The position numbers and the translations under genes were made by a program. Of a DNA stretch of 64,000 bases, positions 1 through 11,979 are shown one piece after another. This stretch comes from Amyloporia xantha (lineage: Eukaryota > Basidiomycota > Agaricomycetes > Polyporales > Adustoporiaceae). The notes beneath the pieces are model-generated. The model saw nothing but the letters and a program-made list of their open reading frames with translations. It made no database searches and was not told where the DNA came from. The DNA is taken from NCBI GenBank assembly GCA_036971615.1, contig JAYKKR010000005.1, positions 496,001 to 560,000 on the forward strand, given 5' to 3'. Within the stretch, counting starts at the first letter, position 1. Each line of letters opens with the position of its first letter.

Positions 1-434
1 TTCCCAGCGACCGGCTTTTATGTGTCACAGATATGGCGTGAATCAAAGACTCCCGGAGCGTCGACAGAGATCCGATGCAGGTCAAGGAGATATCTGAGGA
101 ATGGCCAACATGGAGCCATGGGTAAGACATCTAGCGAATGCTTTCACCCTACGGCTCGATCAGCATCTGTAAGACATGATTCACACATCGATGATTTTCA
201 TTCTGAGCTGACCTCCATCAAGCTTTTCGCTCGGACGTCCGCGGTTCACGACATCCGGCGATATGTTGGGGCCTGGCGTCAACTTTGACTTATTCAAAGA
301 TGGAATGTTATATGTCACTCATCATGTACTTATAGCACTTTGTATGACAGTTTACATTGTCAATGAAGCGCACTGCCGGCGGCACACGAACCCCACCGAA
401 TAGGTATCTTGATACACGGATATAGGTAAGGTGA
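1..434. other. Left edge; possible tail of an upstream gene, otherwise nothing recognised
   Basis: The + strand is open from the first base to about base 285, so the 3' end of a gene starting outside the window is possible. The residues do not resemble any family I know, and a short alternative reading with a stop near 124 is equally possible. From about 290 to 434 there is only spacer before the stop codon of the VPS53 gene, which lies on the other strand. No repeat or RNA gene was seen. Confidence 0.3.
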
Positions 435-3400
435 TCATGATGGCGGCAGAGATTCCCGTCTCAGACCGAAGCTGACGAAGCGTCTGAAGTCGGAAAAAAC
501 CTCTCTCTTGGTCGCCTGATCCGCCCTTGGTGGCGTATCGGAGCCGGTCGAGGGACCGGTAGCGGGAGGTGACGCCAGTGCTGATAGAATACTCTCTCCA
601 GTACCTGTTCCTGGAAGAAGCGATGTCCGACTGGCGGCTGGGCTTATTAGATTTGTCACTTGGCCAGGATCCATGTCGAGCGATGACAGGAATGAAGTAC
701 TGTCAAGGTCCGTCTTCGTGCTGGTGATTGTAAGGAATGTATCTAGCAGATCGTTCTGTTCGGCTTTTGTCGCGCCTTTCAGATCAAGAATCTGACCCTG
801 TTTTCAGTGAGGTCTGAAAACTTCACAAGCGGGGGATATACCTTCTGGAAGTTAGTGAAGGATGCATCCCCGATGAGGAGGGTATAATTCAAAATGAATC
901 CTTCGGCGGGGTCCTACACTCCATAGCATCACGGTCAACTAGGCTTGAGAGAAAAAACGGCTTACCAATGGCGTCACAATGACTTTAAGCAATGCTTCCA
1001 ATCTTGTGGTATGTTTGGTAACGCTCCGAGTGTAACTATAATGGGAGGATCAGTACTTTCCGCAATAAAATATCGGATCACACACTTCGTGGTGGTCAGA
1101 GCATCACCAGGAATCCTCAGCAGAGCTACCTTGAGCGCTTGCAGGTCAATCAGCAGCTGCATCACACGCTTCAGTAAATCGAATCACGGTGAAAGGTAGA
1201 AAGACAGACCTGTTCGGCTCCGATCTCTTTGAGCGGTCGACTCTTCACCAATGAATTGGTAAATTTGGCAAAGAGAGCACTGACAATAACGCTTCAGAAA
1301 CTCTGGTTATCACGGGAGATGACAGCTCACCTTGAAGCTTTGTCCAAGAAGTTCCTGATATACTTCTTCTGCTCCACAAGAGGTTTGACAGTGTCCACCA
1401 CCTGCTCAATAGCCTTCACGAGGTCCTCAACGTACGCAGACTGACCGCTGACCGACTTAAGCGTAGCCCAAGAACTTCGAGCCATATTGGAGAACGCAGC
1501 GTCGCAAGCAGATTCAAGCTCTCGCAGCATGACTTGGATTGCGGCTGAGATGGCACTACCTACAGTGTCAATGGCGACATGGCGGGGGAGATGGGGGTGT
1601 CTACGAACCTCACGAAAAGATCCCGCTCGTCTTGGAAGGATATCCTATTTTTATACCCATCATCACTCTTCTCTCTGATATTCTCTTCCAACTGGTCCGT
1701 AATATGACGTGTCAGCTTATATCAACCACGGTCATATAAACATTACCTCTAGTGCGGTTGTTTGGCAGTAATCCGCAGTGTTAATGAGCGTGCACGCGCT
1801 CTTTAACTCGTTCATGTCGAAACGGCTTTCCATTGATTTTCTAGACGTTGCGGCTGGTCTGCGCGGAATCTTTGTTAATAAACAACCTGAACAGATGTTT
1901 GGCCTCCCACCTCTTCAAGCTAGCCATCAAGACATCTTCTACAAGGAGACATAGCGATGGTAAACATGCCAGCCGATGCGACTGTTGAGAAAGTTGTTAA
2001 CACTGCTTACCGGCATATATCTTCAGCCATTTCCTGTGCAGCACAGATAGATCGTACAATGGTTGACCTGTGAATAGGGTAGCACACTGATCCAGGGTCT
2101 GTGCGTAGAAATAGAACAATTCGGTTGAGGATGGAAGGACCAATGCAGGAGGCGCATTCTCCTCAGTCGATGCTGCAGGAGCTGACGCAGCTTCCAGAGA
2201 GGAACGGGATTTGGTACCTCTGTACTGCGATAGCATGTCTGATAGCGCTCTGCCGTCCATCGCATGAGTGTCAATAATTGACACCATAAACATAAGAAAA
2301 CCAAGACTGAACTTGTCTTGGGCATCGATGAACACGCCCATGTGTGGTTCAAATGCCGAGGATATGGATTTCAGGGGTCGCGATGCTCCTGCTGGTTGCG
2401 TTGCCTTCAGAATCTCTGTCACCTGCGCTCGGATTAATCACATCTTTTTGACCAAGAACACTTAATTCTTTCAACTCACTGGAGTAGCGTATTTCCTCGT
2501 CATAGACGCCTCGAATTCCAAAGTTTCCTGTAGCGTGTCTAGAAGTTGCTTTACTGTCAACTTAGACCCTGCTTTGGATAGCAGAACCATCATGTCATCT
2601 CTGGAAAACAAGGTGAGTGTGCCGTTGTGAGAGTTGTGAAGACGCAGATAATTACCGAGTTATTTCAATAAATTTTGAGGACAGGAACCAACCCACTCGC
2701 CACTCGGCAGGAAATACTCTGCCTTGTTCTGTCTCATGTGTCTGCAGCAGTCTCCTGAACCAAGCGAATCGGCGTGAGAGGTTATCCAGCTGTCCGGCCT
2801 CGTCTGTGGCACGGAAGATACGGCGGTACTCTTTGAGTTCAAGTGCTACGTAGCGTTCAACAAATTGAGAGCGGATATCAGCCCCGAGGACGTCTATCAC
2901 CAGGCATGCATCTGCAATGACAGATGGCTTGATAGGCTTGGATGGATCCTGCATGTAGCTGCGTTATAAGGTAAATGCGTGATGACAACAATCGAGCAGT
3001 TTGACTGTGCACATACAATTTATCCCAATCTGCATCTATCTTCGACCTGATTTCGACCTGTATGTCTTGTATCCTTCTCCAAACCTGAGAGATGCGTTGA
3101 ATAGAGGTGTATGGCTTGAAGGATGTACCAATTTGTTTGACCGCCTAAGAAACGAGAATGCAGTGTGACAAGTGATAAATAGCCATATCAAAACGCATAG
3201 ACTCACACCAAGTGATTGCACAATCTCACGATACTTATTTTCTTTTACTTGATCTTCTAGTTGACTCAACGCATTCACTGGCATATCAAGTTCAGAATGC
3301 TTTCTATATAAGAACACAAACCATATACCGAGCATCTGCAATCGTTTGAGAATCGTCATGCTGTGTATTAGGTTCTTCTTCGCAAGGTCTAGGACCTGTA

Positions 3401-3951
3401 TCTCTTTCGTGATGTTCCGTACAACCGCCTCTGATTCGGTTGCCTTCTCCCGGATACGCGACATTTGCCCCAAGAGATCCTGGTTAGACAATGTGAACGT
3501 GACACATGCTCAGCTGATATTCGTCTATGAGATGTGGCCATAGATATTTGCAATGACATACGGAAATCATCTCCTGAATTGACTGCATTCTGCTTGGATC
3601 CTGATCATGCCGTAGTTCCTCCTTCAATAGATCAATTTCTGCCTGAAGATCTCTCTCATTTTCCGCCAAGCGTGTCTGCACCGCCTCTAAACGACCAAGT
3701 GATACCTCTGCAAATCGTGAAATAGACGTGAAGTCGAATTTAGTCGAAATAAGAGGCAGAGCCCACATACCATCGGGGAAGTAGTCGTTGAGAACTCTTA
3801 CGGGGTTGAAATCATTTGAGAGCTTATCCAAAGGATCCTCATCTTGGCCCGGACGAATATCAAGAATGCGTTCGATGGAGGCTATCAACTCAGGTGGCAG
3901 CTCTTCGCGCATCCCAGACTGCAACGGAAGGACATGTCTGACGACGGCCAT
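435..3951 (-). CDS. VPS53: VPS53, GARP tethering complex subunit
   Basis: Vps53 is a core subunit of the Golgi-associated retrograde protein complex, which tethers endosome-derived vesicles at the trans-Golgi. The gene is cut into many short exons on the minus strand. The N-terminus reads ELPPELIASIERILDI, followed by the family's FNPVRVLNDYFPD segment near 3.8 kb. A long coiled-coil run follows (LGRLEAVQTRLAENERDLQ and DLLGQMSRIREKATESE). The middle has FEPHMGVFIDAQDK and LPSSTELFYFYAQTLDQCA (2.0-2.4 kb). Near the C-terminus are RLEALLKVIVTPL and GFILNYTLLIGDASFTNFQK (0.8-1.1 kb), then KILDLKG. All of these match Vps53 in order. The start at 3951 is the first ATG in frame with ELPPEL; an in-frame ATG at about 3912 is an alternative. 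The serine/proline-rich tail ends at 435. I did not fix every exon edge, so the span is firm but the exon list (roughly 15-20) is not. The gene shares a short divergent promoter with the gene starting at 4181. Confidence 0.88.
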
Positions 3952-4180
3952 TGAGGAAGTAACTTTGTTTGGGTATATGCAGAGTAGAGCAAATCGGTAT
4001 ACCGAGCAGATGCCACAAATACACCTGAGCCGTTGAGAATGAGTGTGAGAGAGAGAGAGCACCAACCGACGTCGGGTTGTTTCCTCTTTTGGATGCGCGC
4101 CCTTGTTGGTACACAACAAATAAAGGCGGGATTGTGGGAGCTCTCCGACCTGCCCTTCTCAGTTCCCTACTTGTGACCAC
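3952..4180. promoter_or_regulatory. Bidirectional promoter between VPS53 and the 4181 gene
   Basis: Only 229 bp separate the two divergent start codons, so both promoters must lie here or overlap the 5' leaders. The stretch contains a GAGA-type run (about 4049-4060). I saw no clear TATA box. This is inference from gene layout, not from a recognised factor site. Confidence 0.45.
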
Positions 4181-5969
4181 ATGCTCGGGCCTCCTTCCTC
4201 AGCCGCTGGTCCCTCCCAACAGGATGTTGGTTCCTTAGTGCCTGCCTCATCGGGATTTCCAGAGGCTGGAGACATCTCAAGGAATCAAAGCACATCCGAC
4301 AGTCCTCCATACGCTGCACCGACAGCGACGCGAAAATCGGCCAACTATGACGTGAATCCAATGCAAAATCTACCAAATTATAGCGGTAGCCATCCTCAGT
4401 CGATGTATTATTCCGCTCAACCTCACGGCCAGACTACATCCCAGAGTCCACCATATGCTTACTATCAATACCCGCCTAATCCATGGGGAGGCTCATGGGT
4501 TCCCTCTGTCTATTCGTACGGAGCTGCCGGCACACATCAAGCCTTCTACGCCGACTCGTCACAGGTACAACTCAGCTCAGCCATATCCCAACCGCCGTTG
4601 GAACCTGAAGCACTGAGTATGACTCCTTCGCCGCCGCCGCCGCCCTTTCCTACAGACTGGGATGCGGTTATCGCGTCTTTTTTGTCTTCCGCAGGGCTCA
4701 CGCAGGCGCTGCGTGGATTTAAATGTGATATGATCGTCATGAATCCCGAATGGGAGCAAAAGAAGATACCGGAAGCTTTAGGTGAGCTTATGAAGAATCT
4801 TCTAGTGAGTAATCGTTCTGTATCTGGTAATGAAAGTACCTTTCCTCATATAAGTTCTCATTAGCATCTTGGTGAAGGTGGTGAGACCAGTCAGCAAACC
4901 GATCATGTGGAGTCGGAAGAACGTCCTTTAGCAGAGCGAAAGCTTAACTATGTGCACCTCGCGAACAACGGGGAACCTCGCTCCCAGCCGTCAGTGAGTT
5001 CGTTTCTCCGCGGCCTGGATCGCTTATTTATGCTATCACGCAGGTTACGAAGTCTATATCACAGTTCCTTGCTCAGAATCGCGCTCGGAATGATGCCTCG
5101 AACCGTATGGAATTTCTCCAATCATTAGCTGAGAAACGACGGAGGATAGATGAGAATGGTATTTCCGACTCTAGTTCGCCGACACCTTCCTGCGCTCGTA
5201 CGGATGCGAAAACACAGGACAGGGATGTCCAAATGAAGTACGACATTGCGAAGAACGAAGATGGACCTCTTCGTAGGACATTGCAAAGTAACGCTACTGC
5301 CCACGGCGTGACACTGGAGTCAGGAAGTCGAAAACACGTGCTACGGCCACAACCTACGACGGATACTACTGCTCAGCAGTGTCCGGCCTTGGATGAACGA
5401 CTGCAAAATGTTGAGTCACATTTGGCGGTACGTTATGGTGCGGCGGACCTTTTCATCCCACTGGAAATCTGTCTTGACCGTCTTTTTAAGTACCATCTCC
5501 ACCCAGGTCTTTGATGAATCGCTTGAGATACCTTGAAGAACACATAATGCGACTTGAGAAGGATTATCCTCCTTGGGCCGCATTGCACTTTAACCAACCG
5601 AATCGTGGCGTGCGTGCTCCTTTTCCGAGTGTTCTGTAGTTCTGCTTACGAATATCTTCATTACAGTGGCCCCCTCCACCTCGCCCTCATCCTATTATTG
5701 TTCCTTCCCATCTCACCTCAAGTACATCCCGTGAGACTTACCCTATGTCGTCCGCGAAAGGCGAGCACAATCTACCTGCACATGCGCCGTCGATCCCACC
5801 ATCGGTTACAACAATCGATTCCCCCGAAAACGCCCTTTCCGGTCCGGTGAAGGGTAAGGGCAAATCCGGCCGCAGTACCAAGTCTAGTCTCCATAGGGCT
5901 GTGATGGAGAAATTGGAAGTACAGAAGGCCATGCACGATCTTGTTGGGGATGGCGAAATGAGAAGCTGA
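4181..5969 (+). CDS. Conserved basidiomycete protein with a PPWAALHFNQP motif, unknown function
   Basis: Five exons join cleanly into a 522-residue protein: 4181-4804, 4865-4993, 5044-5437, 5491-5609 and 5667-5969. The N-terminal 150 residues are low-complexity and rich in Ser, Pro, Tyr and Gln, with a poly-Pro run, and are probably disordered. A short structured part follows (DWDAVIASFLSSAGLTQAL). The middle holds a basic stretch, AEKRRRID, which could be a nuclear localisation signal. The best conserved block is near residues 385-440: YVPSPPRSLMNRLRYLEEHI, then RLEKDYPPWAALHFNQPNRG and WPPPPRPHPIIVPSHL. I recall this block from uncharacterised basidiomycete proteins, but I know of no assigned activity. 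The end of exon 3 was chosen so that the reading becomes RYVPSPPR; a donor six bases earlier also keeps frame. The LEEHIMRLEK part could form a short coiled coil. Confidence 0.75.
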
Positions 5970-8067
5970 AGGTTAAGGGACTTGTGCAATCCTGACCAGC
6001 GTTTTGATGTGTTATTTTACGGAGATTTGTTATCTCCACAGTTCCCCCATCTTGCATATGCCAGTGCTTGCTTGATACTTTTTGCAGTCTGAACGTCGAG
6101 GTCGTGTATAGGACGCTGATAAGGCCCTCAGCTGCAGCCGAGAGAGAATTTCGGAGGTCCCTCCGACGATACATGATTGGTCATTCTGTGCCTCTGTTCT
6201 GCGGTTATCTGACTGAACACACCGCCAGCTGACCGCGGACTTTTGGGGAGGTGGGTATCGCAGCTGACATTGACGTGGTGTCGTTAGGATTTCACACGAG
6301 TCGCGGCTTTCGCCATAATGAAGTAGCCGACCGTTGATCGCAGGACACCTGTTGTCGTATGTATCACTTCAAGGCTAAGCGACTTTCTCGTTCTTCCGTT
6401 ACTCTGCCGTCATTTCTCGTGAGCGGACATTCTTGACAGCAATGATCAGGCTTAATGGATGCATCACTCAGGGCTCCACCAAGCAAGTTCATCAATAAAT
6501 CATTTTCCAGAAAAGAAAGGCGTGGTCAGTGTCACGTTTCTATTCTGACGCAATCACACACCCATGGACAGCTTCATACGTTCGGCTACCAATATGAATG
6601 CGGGAAGGAAGGAACAGCGATCGCTCTCGTAAGCTAAGCCTTCCATTCAACCCCAGACACTATCTAATTGCACCATAGAACTGTCGTTGCTGACGTATTT
6701 TGTATCGTTTGTGACGCCTGACTGTGCTAGTATTGCTAGAAAACGTCCGATCATTCACAGCAGTACAGCGTACGTAAAGACTATTCCGTGCCTAGTTCTG
6801 TAACAATACTCACAGACTTGATGATACGGCAACACTTCGAGCGAGAAACGTCGGCCAAAGAAAAGAAAGAGGGTTTGGACGACTAGCTCGCTTGTGTCAG
6901 GCCACGCTGTGTCTTCGTCCTGTCTTCGGCCGACACGAGTGCTATATCAAATGATCGACATACAGAATTTTACCACATCGCTGTGCGCTCGTGACAGTAA
7001 AGTCCTGTCAGGTTATACTTACCTTTCCGTTCACAATGGGCCAGTGACCAAGCAAACCGGGCTCTGAGCGGCCACGTACTGTCTTCAGATACCTATCAAC
7101 CGCTATGGCGCTCGTTAGATTCTCCGCGTAACGATTCTGATACCATACTCGAGTGCGTCTCTTTTATCCATCATGCCATTACAAGTGTGTCCATTGCGGA
7201 GCTCTAGCATGGGTGCTCACAACAAGCATAGTGACCTGACACTATGCCAAGGTCATATGCATCGGGTTACTTTATCCTTTGTACTAGCAGATCCAGACAA
7301 ATGCCCCATGGATGGCAAGAAGGACTATCCAAACCACGCACCTCGAACAGTCAGGCAAGCTCAAAACAGTCGTGGCTAAAATTTCCGTAATGTCAGCTCC
7401 TGGCATACGACCTGCCTTAAGTCAAGCAAGCTCACAATAATATAAGCACCTTATGTCAGACTTGCCAGATTGGAAGCCCTGTGTCTGTCTACGGAGTGAC
7501 TGTCATCGATACTTTAGGCGTCCACCAAAACCACCTTAGGCGCTTTCACGCCCAGCAGGCCGATGGATTGCTCGCACGGTCGTCAGTCAAGCCCTTGAAC
7601 AAGTCGCGCCTTACTGTCACTACTCTGTCAGGAGGTTGCACTGTTTACTCTCAGGACGATGGGCGTCAGCGGCCATCGGATCTACTCATTTGGAACCTTC
7701 GGCGTTTCGGTGCATCTTGATAATTACATTGCTGAATGAATGTGCTATTTACAGGGAAGGATTCCGTGCCCAACTCTGGAGACGAGGCGTTAGCAAGGCC
7801 CTGAATTTGACTATCCGGTAGGCTCATACATCAACCCTCACTTTTGGAATACCCTTGCTCTGTCATGGCATCTGGCGAGGTAAGCGCGTCGTTCCATTGT
7901 CTCATATGTTGCGATAACGCTCACGTTGAATGATGCTGGCGTTTATTGCGGGACGCCACGCGGCGTCTCAATCATTGCTCCAAACTTTCATATATAAGTG
8001 GAAAGGGATAGTTACGTTCCCGCCGCATTCATTTATCGTCTTATCTGCCCACTACCTCAAAGCTGAC
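5970..8067. other. Gene-free stretch upstream of the P450
   Basis: No ORF above about 80 codons is present and none resembles a known protein. Candidate exons with matching splice sites could not be chained. No inverted or tandem repeat was noticed. The last part must contain the P450 promoter; see the TATA-like site at 7991. Confidence 0.4.
7991..7998 (+). promoter_or_regulatory. TATA-like box of the P450 gene
   Basis: TATATAAG lies 70 bp upstream of the P450 start codon at 8068, which is a normal distance for a TATA box plus a short leader in a fungus. It is the only such site in the preceding few hundred bases. Confidence 0.45.
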
Positions 8068-10484
8068 ATGACAGTGACTATTGTGTTTCTCTGGGCATTC
8101 ATTTGCTATATGGCATGGTGTGCATCGCATTTCTGCTGGCAGCGTATGTCCGGATCGCCTCTAGATAACATCCCTGGGCCGCCGTTCAAGTCTTTCTGGA
8201 CGGGTGAATGTTGCATTATAATTGTGATTTATGCATGTACACTCACAGTCTACACATTTAGGCAATCTACACCAGTTCTTCGATCGACATGGACTAGGTT
8301 TCCATAGAGAATTAGCGCAAAACTACGGACCCGTAGTCAAGATATACGGATCATTCGGGGTGAGTGCGAGCTTGTGAGTCACTGGTTTTCATTGTTCACT
8401 GGCTCAGTACAGCGTCGTATCTTATATGTCTACGACCCGAAAGCGTTGCATACTATGATTATCAAAGACCAGTCGACGTTCGAGGAAGGATCATCCTTCA
8501 TCAAGTGCGTTGACGCCTAAAGTCAGGGAAAACCGTATGACGATATAATGATTTCCAGTGCAAATCTGCTTGTGTTTGGGCCTGGTCTGCTATCTACTCT
8601 TGGTGAGAAATCTGTGCTGTATATTGAGTGGTTTCCGACACGTTAGTGCAGGGGAGCAACACCGCAAGCAACGAAAGATGCTAAACCCCGTATTTAGCAT
8701 CAATCATATGCGACGTTTACTGCCAATCTTCTACCAGGCGGCCCACAGGGTAGACCTTCCACGTTCACATGCCAGGAATAATTGTATCTTTACGTTCCTT
8801 TGAACAGCTTCGTATTGCTATTATGTCTGAAATTAATCAAGGACCAGCGGAGATCGACGTGCTCGATTGGATGGGACGCATCTCTCTGGAGCTTATCGGA
8901 CAAGGGGGCCTCGGGTATTCATTTGATCCTCTGGTGGAGGATGTCAAGAGCGACTATGGGGAAGCTTTGAAATCGATCTTGTCGGTCTTTTTCCAATACC
9001 CTTTGTGTAAATGCTTGCATACTGACCGTTTGTTTCCTCATTCATTCCGTTTCGGATAGTGCTGCTCTTCAAGGTGTATTTATTTTACGGCCACTTCTGC
9101 CGTACGTCTCCTCGCTAGGACCCGCATGGTTTCGGCGACGGATTTTGGAAGCTCTCCCTTATCCGCCGGTCCGGAGGCTTAAAGATCTCGTGGACACAAT
9201 GGCTGACAGATCTGCCGAGATCTTTAACGCCAGAAAGACCGCTCTACTGCAGGGGGACGAGGCTGTCGTACGCCAAGTAGGGGAGGGGAAGGACATTATG
9301 AGCATCCTGAGTGCGTAGATCTGCTGATATACACATCAAATGCTACTAGACTGCGACACATTGCAGTGAAGATGAACATGGTTGCCAGTGATGAAGATCG
9401 ATTGCAGGAGTCCGAGCTGGTAGCCCAAGTCTCGTGAGTGTTGTCTCTTTTGATACATATTTACCTTTAAAGCGCTTTAATGCATCATATAGAACTATGA
9501 CTTTGGCAGCAACTGACACGACATCCAACTCAATGTGCCGAATTTTGCATTTGCTTGCTCAACACCCAGAAGTACAGACAAATCTACGCAAGGAAATCCT
9601 TGAAGCGTGCACCGGAGACGATCTCTTGTACGATGATCTCAACCAGCTGCCACTTCTTGATGCTGTGTTACGTGAGACACTGCGGCTGTGAGTGTTGCTT
9701 CTACTTTGCTTGATTTGATTGTCACGAAGATTTCTTCCTCTAGTTATCCACCAGCAACCTTACTTTCTCGCGAGTGCGTATTCTAATTCTGGCTGCTCTC
9801 TTATCATGCATTTTGAATTCAGTTCGTCATTTTAGGGCGACTAAAGATACTATTCTTCCACTATCTCAGCCAATCTATGGCATCGATGGTCAAGTGATGA
9901 CCGAAATACCTATTCCGAGTGGTACTGAATTATTTGTTGGTGTACTCGGATCAAATACATGTAAAGCCATTTGGGGAGATGATGCCTTGGAATGGAAGCC
10001 GGACCGCTGGCTTGCGCCTCTCCCTGATACTGCCGTCGACGCACCGATTCCGGGTGTTTATTCAAAACTGTAGGTAGAAGTACGCATATTTAAAACCCAT
10101 GCTGATCTTAGGCGATTGGTCCTCTCAGAATGACATTCTTAGGCGGGAAGAGGTCTTGCATGCAAGTGCCCTGTCCCTTCTTTTCTGTTCATACCCGCAC
10201 TTATTAGGCATGCCGTTGCAGCGGTTTCAAATTTGCGGAAGTAGAGATCAGTGAGTCTTCTCAATCACAGAATCTCCTGCGTGACAATGCATGGTAATTG
10301 ACGTCTCTTGTTTCGACCATCAGAGGCTGTGCTATCGGTACTGCTCCAAACCTTTTCCTTCCACGAGACCGACAAACCTATCGTATGGAATGTGGCGACT
10401 GTTAATTATCCTACGGTAGGTATGGAGAGCGTCAGGCCGCAGATGCCTCTCAAAGTGGGGCTTGTCGCAAGTCAAAGATCCTAG
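8068..10484 (+). CDS. Cytochrome P450 monooxygenase, complete
   Basis: Fourteen exons give a 546-residue P450, the usual size for a fungal microsomal enzyme: 8068-8203, 8262-8359, 8413-8504, 8559-8602, 8652-8749, 8808-8980, 9060-9310, 9367-9433, 9493-9687, 9744-9773, 9836-10069, 10129-10161, 10222-10250 and 10324-10484. An N-terminal membrane anchor (MTVTIVFLWAFICYMAW) is followed by the proline hinge NIPGPPFKSFW. Expected motifs appear in order: the C-helix region EQHRKQRKMLNPVF, the I-helix oxygen-binding site LAATDTTSN, the K-helix ExxR in LRETLRLYPP, the KPDRW segment, and the haem-cysteine loop FLGGKRSCIGFKF. The intron that splits the haem loop (10162-10221) must start with GC (GCAAGT) to keep frame. 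The substrate cannot be told. No other biosynthetic gene lies beside it, so a cluster is unlikely. Confidence 0.93.
10162..10221 (+). other. GC-AG intron inside the P450 haem-binding loop
   Basis: The donor is AT|GCAAGT, the consensus form for GC introns, and the acceptor is TTGCAG. Only this splice yields RSCIGFKF; using the next GT downstream breaks the frame. Confidence 0.8.
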
Positions 10485-11979
10485 TCTTGCTCGTCATGTC
10501 TTTGCTTCCTTACCGTTGCTTATGCTTCTCCGAAAACTGAGCTTGTAGTCCCTAGTAGTGTGTTCACGATTGTCACCCAGCGCCTTAGAGTGTATAACAG
10601 TTGCGAAGAATCCCCTGCAATATTTCAATTTACTTGACTGATGCATCCCAAATATTAATTCATACTTCGGTCACACACTAGCTCTGAAATTTAGTCAACA
10701 ACTCGGCTTGTGAAAGTTGATGGTATCGCTCCATGAACTCACTAAATCAGAGGGCAACAGTATCAATAATGATTTCGCTTACACGCGAGCGTACTCGCGA
10801 CAAGTACGTATTCAGATTTTTGTCCCGGCCTAATGTCAGAGGCATCTTCTATATCTTCTATATCTTCTATATCTTCTATAGTAAATGAGCTCAGACCGAT
10901 TAGGAAAGTCACGTGTTTGTATTTCCCAATCTGGTGCCTTCCAATTTGGGAGTGCGCACGCTGTGGACGCCAGACGGTACCGGTGTCTCCGTCGACTCTC
11001 CGATCTCCGTGTTCAAGGGCACGCTATCCTCACATGCACACTACGTAGCTTGCTTGCGTGTCTGCGTTCGGAGGTTCTCTGTCAGATACTACCCGCGGCA
11101 CGAAGTCTATGTCTCAAGACAGCTCAATCACGTTCAAGAACACTATAATGACATGCGTGCCTCGTGGATGTCATCCATGTTCAGATCTCACTCATTCTCC
11201 AATGGTGTATACAGTTCATGTGTGGCCTGCAGTGCTTCCCAGTTATGTGTATGGCATATGTACACCGTCCTTGGGATCTCCATGCACGAGTCTCAGCACT
11301 GCCAGCAACAGGATTTCAGTGTCCGTTTGAGCACTAAGTACTGCTAATTCAAACGTAGATGGCATGCCTCGCTAATCAGAAGATGCTGGCCTGACGTCTA
11401 TGGTATTGGACATGTTAAAACTTGCAGGGTCCCTGAGTACATACAGTAGCAAGATTCCGCCATACTCTAGGTGTACTGGTTTGAAATTTGACTTTGGCAA
11501 TTTCAAGTTCAAAAAAGTGAGGACTCCCTCGCCTGTGGATGAGCACAAGCAAAAGGTGATCATCAATAGGGATTACTGGTCATGAGGTCCTATGAGTATA
11601 TTTTGTCGGGTGTGGCTACCACTGGCAGTAGTAACTAAATTGCCTGTACTCATTATTGAATTCAGATAGATGAAATGTTTGAGAGTTGGTCATATGAATT
11701 CAAAATATCCACGGTCAATTCCTTCCAGTCACAATTGTCGAAATCAATACACCAATATTCTGCTGTGCATCGGCACGGGTAGACTGCTAGTACAAAAAAC
11801 GACGACTGCGAGCTGGTGTTGAATTATAGCAGTTGCCTTATATGGATTCACGTGCTTGATCGATTGTGTACCAGAGCCCAAGGACACCCACTCAGGCTCA
11901 GTACGCAGCGCTCGTACTACCAGTTCTTCAGACCCCTCGAGCACTGCTGAGACGGTATAACTACCCTATTCTTGTAACC
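10485..11979. other. Spacer between the P450 and ATG3
   Basis: Short overlapping ORFs around 10.9-11.6 kb do not match any family I know and carry no convincing chain of splice sites. Apart from the small tandem repeat at 10844 I see nothing to annotate. Confidence 0.4.
10844..10879 (+). repeat. Short tandem repeat, four copies of a 9-mer
   Basis: The unit ATCTTCTAT occurs four times head to tail without a mismatch (36 bp). It is in spacer DNA, about 1.1 kb upstream of ATG3, and has no evident function. Confidence 0.9.
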